From assembly GCF_030272615.1 (NCBI RefSeq), contig NC_081411.1:824720397-824784396 (forward strand): DNA of 64,000 nt, read 5' to 3'. Made by a program: the position numbers and the translations under genes. The notes below the pieces were generated by a model. It saw nothing but the letters and a program-made list of their open reading frames with translations, searched no databases and had not been told where the DNA came from. Origin of the DNA: Cryptomeria japonica (Eukaryota; Streptophyta; Pinopsida; Cupressales; Cupressaceae). Positions 58,204 through 64,000 of the stretch are shown here, piece by piece (position 1 is the stretch's first letter; the number at the start of each line of letters is the position of its first letter).

Positions 58204-59601
58204 TGTTGGCATTTGCATGAAGATTGTATTGATGAACTATTTATGTTGTCATTGATGTCAGTTATAACTGGTAATGATGTTGTTATGATGTTGTTTTGCA
58301 ACCGGTAGGTGAGATAGTGAAGGAAACCGGTATTACTTGAGAAGAAGTGAGATCAACCGATAACGCTACCTATTGATGTGCTAAATCCTAACCAATGGAG
58401 CTTGGTGAATCGGTTGTATTGATGAACGATAATGATTATTCCACATATGCATGTTGTATGTGAAGAGTTTCAAATGGTTTTTGGTGCATAGAGATAATAG
58501 TTTTATCTTGGGAATGAGCGAGTACATTGCATGAAGTGGAAACCGCGTGATGAGTTACAGGGATCGATGAAGCAGTGATCTAGGAGCGGTTGAGGTTATC
58601 TTGAGTAATGTACAATGATTGCTATGTAATCCAACGGTCATACTTGAACCGATTTGTTTGTAATCTCTACGAGATCTTAGGTTTGTGATGTGTTACCGAC
58701 CTATTGCTTTGCTTATAAGGTCGATGAGTTATTTTGTTGTAGTGTTGGCAAGTTTGGTTAAGTGTAAGAGTGATTGGTTGTCGAGCTAGAAGGTATATTT
58801 TCAGTATGCGTGAAGGCAGATATGGGCATGAAAAGGATTTGATTAAGCATAGTAGTGTTATTTACCAGATCAACAAACCCCTGTTGTTCTCTAACAATTA
58901 CAACAGTCAAATCCCTTAATGAGGTAATCTCTAACAGGCTTAGTGTTATCTAAATCCTCTAACCACGTGATCCATTTGCTTGGATTTCAAATCCTCTACT
59001 GAGGTTACTCCTAACAGGGTATTGCTTCTAATAGGGCATTATAGTCAATCCCTTAACTGGGTGGTCCCTAATAAGATCTATTCTTAACATGACTTTTTGC
59101 AAAGCTTTAACAGGCTTGACTCCTAACAAGGCGAACTTCAGAATAGTTCAGAATACTTGAGGGTATTCATCCCCACCGTGGTTTTTCCCATTTGGGTTTC
59201 CATGTCAAAATCATCGTGTCAAGTGGTGAATGTTTTTGTGGTTATGTTTGCTATGGTTAATTTTCTTAACTGCTTAATTCACTCATATATTTTAAGATGA
59301 CTGGCAGTAATCTAAAATGTGCTTTTACTATTGTTAGTAAAGTATTTGAATATTTTTATTAAAAGGTTTTGAGAGTTTCAGAGATGTTATATTGTTATTC
59401 TGCTATGACAGTCAACCGGTATACTTGACAGTGAAATTGTAATTTGTAGTTCAGTGTTTGAACCAGTTAGTTCTGAGATTGACTTGTGAGATTGTTTTTG
59501 AGTTTGGTGAAAGTTTAGTTAGTTTTCCATCTACTGATTCACCCACACACCCCACCCCCCCTCTCAGTAGTTGTCCGGATCCTTATTGATTCATCATAAC
59601 A
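58204..59601 (+). repeat. C2 3' LTR
   Basis: 1,398 bp from TGTTGGCATTTGC to CATCATAACA. Close to its end is the C-rich stretch CACCCCCCCTCTCAGTAG-like sequence common to copia LTRs of this type. Related to N1 LTRs and to the LTRs at 46.8 and 62.8 kb. Confidence 0.88.
59177..59204 (+). other. Paired CGTGG-TTTTT-CCC motif in C2 LTR
   Basis: CGTGGTTTTTCCC, ATTT, GGGTTTCCATG: CGTGG pairs with CCATG (one G-U). Confidence 0.6.
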
Positions 59602-62600
59602 TCAAAGAAAAGGGCTAACAAAACAAGAAGGGATAAAGAATTTATGGTCAAAGATGAAGTGGTGGTTTATCTAAAAAATAAACATTTCTAGTTGAAATTT
59701 ATAGCTAGTTGAAGATGAAGAAATTTTGTGTATGCAAGATCATGCATAAATTTAATTTTAGAAATTCATATGAAGAAATTAATTTTTAGAAGAGATGGGA
59801 ATGTTCCTAGTGTTCAATATCATAGATATATACCAATATCAAGAAGAAGACTTAGTTAACACAAATGTAGAAGAAAAAAATAAAGTAGCCCATATTATCA
59901 TAGCCAAAAGAGGAAATTGATGAGATATTGAATAGTCACAAGAGGAAGACCAGATGGATTTATAGGGATAATTTATATCATATTCATTTCCCTCTAGTTA
60001 CTAAAAAGTGAGGGCCTCACTTCTCAAATAACCCTGAGCATATGATGTAAGAGGATCCTAGCGAGCAAGTGTAATCTTGCATCAATCAAAAGTTTTTTTT
60101 AACTTGATTTTTCTATTTGTAGGTTTTCAATTTCTAGTTGTAGAAGAATCAACCATATTTTACCATTGTTTGTATGCTAAATTCATGGTTTTGAAATTTT
60201 TTATAGTACTAAAATAATTTTATAAACATATAGACGAGAAATGGATGAATAGAACAACATCATCTAGTTTATGAACTAATGTTGCATTGGAAAACTATCA
60301 TACTTATAATTTTCCCACTTGTGTGAGGATATTGAGATTTTTAGTGGCAAATAATTATTTGTGAAGACTAAATGAACCTAAGGAAATGAACATGGAGCAC
60401 TTCAAGGATTTTTCTTATTATCCCCACCTTGATTGGAAAATCTCACTTTCACTGGTAGATTAAATGTTCCATGAAGCATTGAACTTCATGTCACCTTAAA
60501 GACAACACAAATTACTTGGGAAGTTAGAGAATGCCCTATATTTTTCACTCGTAATGGTTGGAGAAGAGAAGGAGAAATTGGGAGAGAGAATTGGAGGTTT
60601 GAATGTGAGCACAAGGATGAAGGTATAGAACAAAGTTTGATGAGGATAATTCATAATTCATAGAAAGTATCAAATCACTTAATTATAATATTTTTCCTTA
60701 GTAATAATAAAAGGGTTGGAACCTACATGTACTAAGCCCGTTGTGACAAGTTATAACCCATTGAATATGAAATTAGTAAAGTTTATTTTTATTATTTTTT
60801 GTAAATTCCTATAGTTTTTGTGTTGTTTGAGTATTTGGTTACATGGTTGTACAATCCTTTAGTAGACCCTTTGCTCCATGATTGCATCACATAATCTCCA
60901 AATTGTTATTGAATTGCTTGTTAAAACTAAGAGAAATTAGAAAATTTAAAAGAATATCAAATTCCTAATCAACTTAAGCTAAAAGTGAGATACTCCCTTA
61001 TGCTTCTACTTCACTACTCAAGATCGATCTCATGTAGATATGATTTGAACCACTATATTTTGAGATCAAACAAATTCTGATAATTATCAATTGAGGACAT
61101 AAATTTCTAGATTGTGATGAATACATTTTGCATCATATCAACATTATTATTCCATTCTTGTTTGTATTTTTTAATTAAGACAACTCTTTACTATCCTTTA
61201 TAACTATGTGATATCACATTTTAAATATTTATGATATTTTGTTTGAATCTTTTTAAAGATGAAGATGATGTCCCCTTTTTGACCTCACCTATTAAAACAA
61301 GTTGACTAAACAAAACATAAAAACAATTTGAAAAAATCATTTAGCATTCACTATAGGAAAAAAATGAATATATAACTAAACAGATGTAAATATAATTGAC
61401 TATTATTATTTGAAATAATCATTACTAAAAAATATGTATAAAATTTATTTTTAAATATGAAAATGAAATCTTTGCACAAATACACTACTTAAGACAAAAT
61501 AACCAAACAAAATTGAAAAAAAAACCTTAAATGATTTAAAGTCAATATGAAGAAATTGAGAACTTGTACTAGTAAGGTTATGCCAATATAATTCACTATC
61601 ACTTTCTAAAATAAATTACTATTAAATGTTTAAATTAGTACCCAATGGATATATTTTAATGTTCAAATGACTATGAAATAAATGTTTAAATTACTTTCAT
61701 CCATTAGAGACATGTGGGTAAGCATTGAAGCGTGTGGGGATAAAAGTGATGAATGAGTCAGCACTATTTGTATTTAGTGCTAGATAATCGTCACCCAGCT
61801 AGTTTGCGTGACTTGTTTGCCAAGAACGTGAAGCCCAACATTTGTTAACGTATTCCGGCGTGCTATTTGGATTCTTCTTAAATGATATTTTACAGTTCAA
61901 TGGTGAAATTTCTACATCCATGTCAGTCTCACATATATATATATATATGATTTATCCTTTTAAGTTTTAAAAAAAAAAAAATTTAAGTCAATTTTATGGT
62001 TTGTAATCACATCATAAAGAATTGACATTGTGAAATCAAATATTGCAACTTCTATCTATTTCATTGGTTGTTATAAGTTTTCTTTGTTCATTTTTACATA
62101 ATTAATTGTTATATCTTGGTTTCTGAAGTCATTCAATGTGAATTATTTTACAAACAATTCCTATGCATTGTAAGAGAATCATTTTAGGAACACTTCACTT
62201 TGGAGCACTAAACATAGTTTAATTTTACATCAGATCATGATAAGATATTTTTAGGACTCAAGAATATTGTCTTCAATCTTTTTCACTCTTGTAAAACCTA
62301 GTCCAATCAAGAGGGTATACCTAAGAGGAAATGATATGATAATTTCTAGCCCTTAACAATTAGTCAATAATAAAGGTTTCAATAACACAAGCTCTAGGAG
62401 TCTACTATATGGTTAGTTCCATGCAACAAATTAATTCTACAATGGGAGGTATGCATCTTACACAACATATTTCACCATGCCCTTCCTTAGTGGCCAAAAT
62501 CCAAACACACTTTTGTGGAAAATGCTAATCAAGTGATGAAAAGTTGCGCTAATTACCCTCTTCTATAGCTTGGGAAGTCTAGCAAGTGATATCATTAGTG

Positions 62601-62842
62601 TTGATATGAATCGCACCATTAAGCTCATTCACTTCACGAGGAATGATGACCAAATGGTGGCTTATTGTGTTGATTTGTTTAGTTAGATTTTGAACCATTA
62701 GTATGTTTACATGTTGTCTTAGGGTTCATTGGAGTGTTATTATAAATAAGTTCAATGAGCTCTATCCATTATAAAATATCCTCTATGTGAGACTCTTCCT
62801 TTACTTTTGGTTATTCATTCTCTTCTTGAATGTGCACAAGAA
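59602..62842. other. Unassigned AT-rich intergenic sequence
   Basis: No gene or element recognised; short frames only. Confidence 0.5.
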
Positions 62843-64000
62843 TGTTAAACACTACAAGATGCTGAAGCGGGGGGGGGGGTGTAGGGGGGTGTAAATTAGA
62901 ATACATAAAAACTGATCATATTAAATCTTTACCACTCTACATATCTCATTCATCATAATCATGAAAGTGAACAACAGAAATAACAAGGTAACCACACAAG
63001 AACACCAAGGTTTCTACGTGGAAAACCCAAACTGGGAAAAACCATGGTGAGAATCAAACTAAAAATATATCTATAACTGTTTACAAGATTTAGGCCATAG
63101 GCCAAGGAACTCACTATTGCTAAGAGAACTTATACAAGCTAGGCACACTATCTTAGGGCAAGATACAATGAGGACATGCACAACTAAAGATCACTTCTTC
63201 AAGGCAAAATATATAAAATTTGAAATAACAAAAGATTGGATTGCAAGAGTACTGTGTCAATCAGAGTATAGATTACAATTCACATATCTAAAAACAGTCT
63301 TCAACTTTGTCCTCCTACACATTTAAACCTTTGTATTGCATCACCATTACTTCGCTCATCTACACTTCAACTCAAAATGATTCTATTCTTTATATATCAA
63401 CCACAACTTTGAAAGTGTTCATTAGGTCGGCCTACAAAGATGTAACATGTACATGTCTAACCATTAGCCTAAAAACAATCTCCAAGATAAATCTAGAAGC
63501 CAAATGAAACATGTGAAAGGTCACACCATATTGGCACACCTCCTAGATGTATCCAAGATAACACCTATGCAACAACACAATACGACATAAACCAAAAACA
63601 TATGAGTCAGCCACAAAAGATGAAATAGGTAACTCTGAATCAATGTAACTGACACAATCGTCAATATAGACCAACAACAAAACATGCGAACAACCAAGGG
63701 AGCAACATAAAGCATTAGAAAACTTGAAACTACCATCCACAACACCATATCATCAATCACATCAAGAAATGCAACAGATTCCATCATATTGCTTCTCTAT
63801 ACAGAACTAACTAGAACCCAAATATACATAACTTCAACGATAGATTAATCTAACCACCAAAAGCTAAGAAATAATAAGATATTACATCCCCAAGAATTAT
63901 ACTATGACTACATAGTCTTCTAACATAGATCCGCTAGAAATTGAATCAGAGAGCCTCCTGCTCAAACTTAACTGTTGTTACGTTATCTAGGACACAAACC
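62843..64000 (-). repeat. Copia-type LTR, partial, probably running out of the window
   Basis: The G-rich run GCGGGGGGGGGGTGTAGG at 62866 and CTACGTGGAAAACCC...CTGGGAAAAACCATGG at 63015 match the 3' side of the C2-type LTR read on the minus strand. The left edge is set at TGTTAAACACTAC by analogy. I cannot find the other end before 64,000. Confidence 0.55.
63016..63047 (-). other. Paired ATGG-TTTTT-CCC motif in the right-edge LTR
   Basis: In LTR sense CATGGTTTTTCCC, AGTT, TGGGTTTTCCACG: TGG pairs with CCA. Confidence 0.5.

Larger units (their letters stand above)
53969..59601 (+). mobile_element. C2: 5'-truncated Ty1/copia element with 3' LTR
   Basis: Gag, protease, integrase, RT and RNase H in copia order followed by two purine blocks and a 1.4-kb LTR. 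The 5' LTR, primer site and first part of gag are missing; the sequence begins in mid-gag directly abutting LINE ORF1. Better preserved than C1 but with stops in every domain. No target duplication can be checked. Confidence 0.9.

Noticed and set aside
61760-61781. Hairpin AGCACTA...TAGTGCT as a small RNA or terminator
   Set aside because: Seven-base stem only, with no further support; expected by chance in 64 kb.

Overview
The window is nuclear DNA of a seed plant, with no sign of bacterial or organellar gene organisation. It is AT-rich, gene-poor and made mostly of nested, decayed LTR retrotransposons. A giant-genome gymnosperm such as a conifer would fit, but that is inference from the large Tat-like Ty3/gypsy elements and old nested insertions; no species marker is present. 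The only host gene I can name is a MIR164 microRNA precursor at about 41.1 kb on the minus strand, with both arms readable.

Layout. 1-5.56 kb: 3' end of a Ty3/gypsy element on the plus strand (G1): a disordered open frame, two RNA-like hairpins, A-rich repeats, polypurine tract and LTR. 5.77-7.05 kb: frame-broken coding sequence of unknown identity. 8.03-15.46 kb: 5'-truncated Ty1/copia relic (C1, plus), split by a 3.5-kb gag-only copia-like element (N1, minus, 10,923-14,470) with a perfect ATGTT target duplication. 15.46-19.24 kb: unassigned DNA with a truncated LTR, a (TA)n run and a remarkable palindromic minisatellite (17.08-17.42 kb). 19,244-35,344: complete 16.1-kb Ty3/gypsy element (G2, minus) with ATTAG target duplication, long leader, one Gag-Pol frame of about 2,430 codons broken by four stops, and a 2.4-kb 3' tail.

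35.35-44.69 kb is the least repetitive part: microsatellites, an AT-rich block, a Mutator-like MITE with a 9-bp duplication (37,476-37,638) and MIR164. 44.7-48.95 kb: a third gypsy-family LTR (G3) with a 44-bp satellite in U3, interrupted by a solo copia LTR that sits between two ~555-bp direct repeats. 52.5-59.6 kb: a mosaic of gypsy LTR fragment, LINE-type ORF1 and 5'-truncated copia element (C2) with its 3' LTR. 62.84-64.0 kb: start of another copia-type LTR (minus) running out of the window.

The retroelement parts form a consistent picture. G1 and G2 share a 3' architecture (hairpin, CTTGGGGGCA, A-rich tandem repeats, distal polypurine tract, LTR), and the hairpin stems change in a compensatory way. 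The copia-type LTRs share another paired motif near GGTTTTTCCC...GGGTTTCC. All retroelement coding regions carry stops or frameshifts, so none looks autonomous now. Coordinates of LTR ends without a matching target duplication are approximate.
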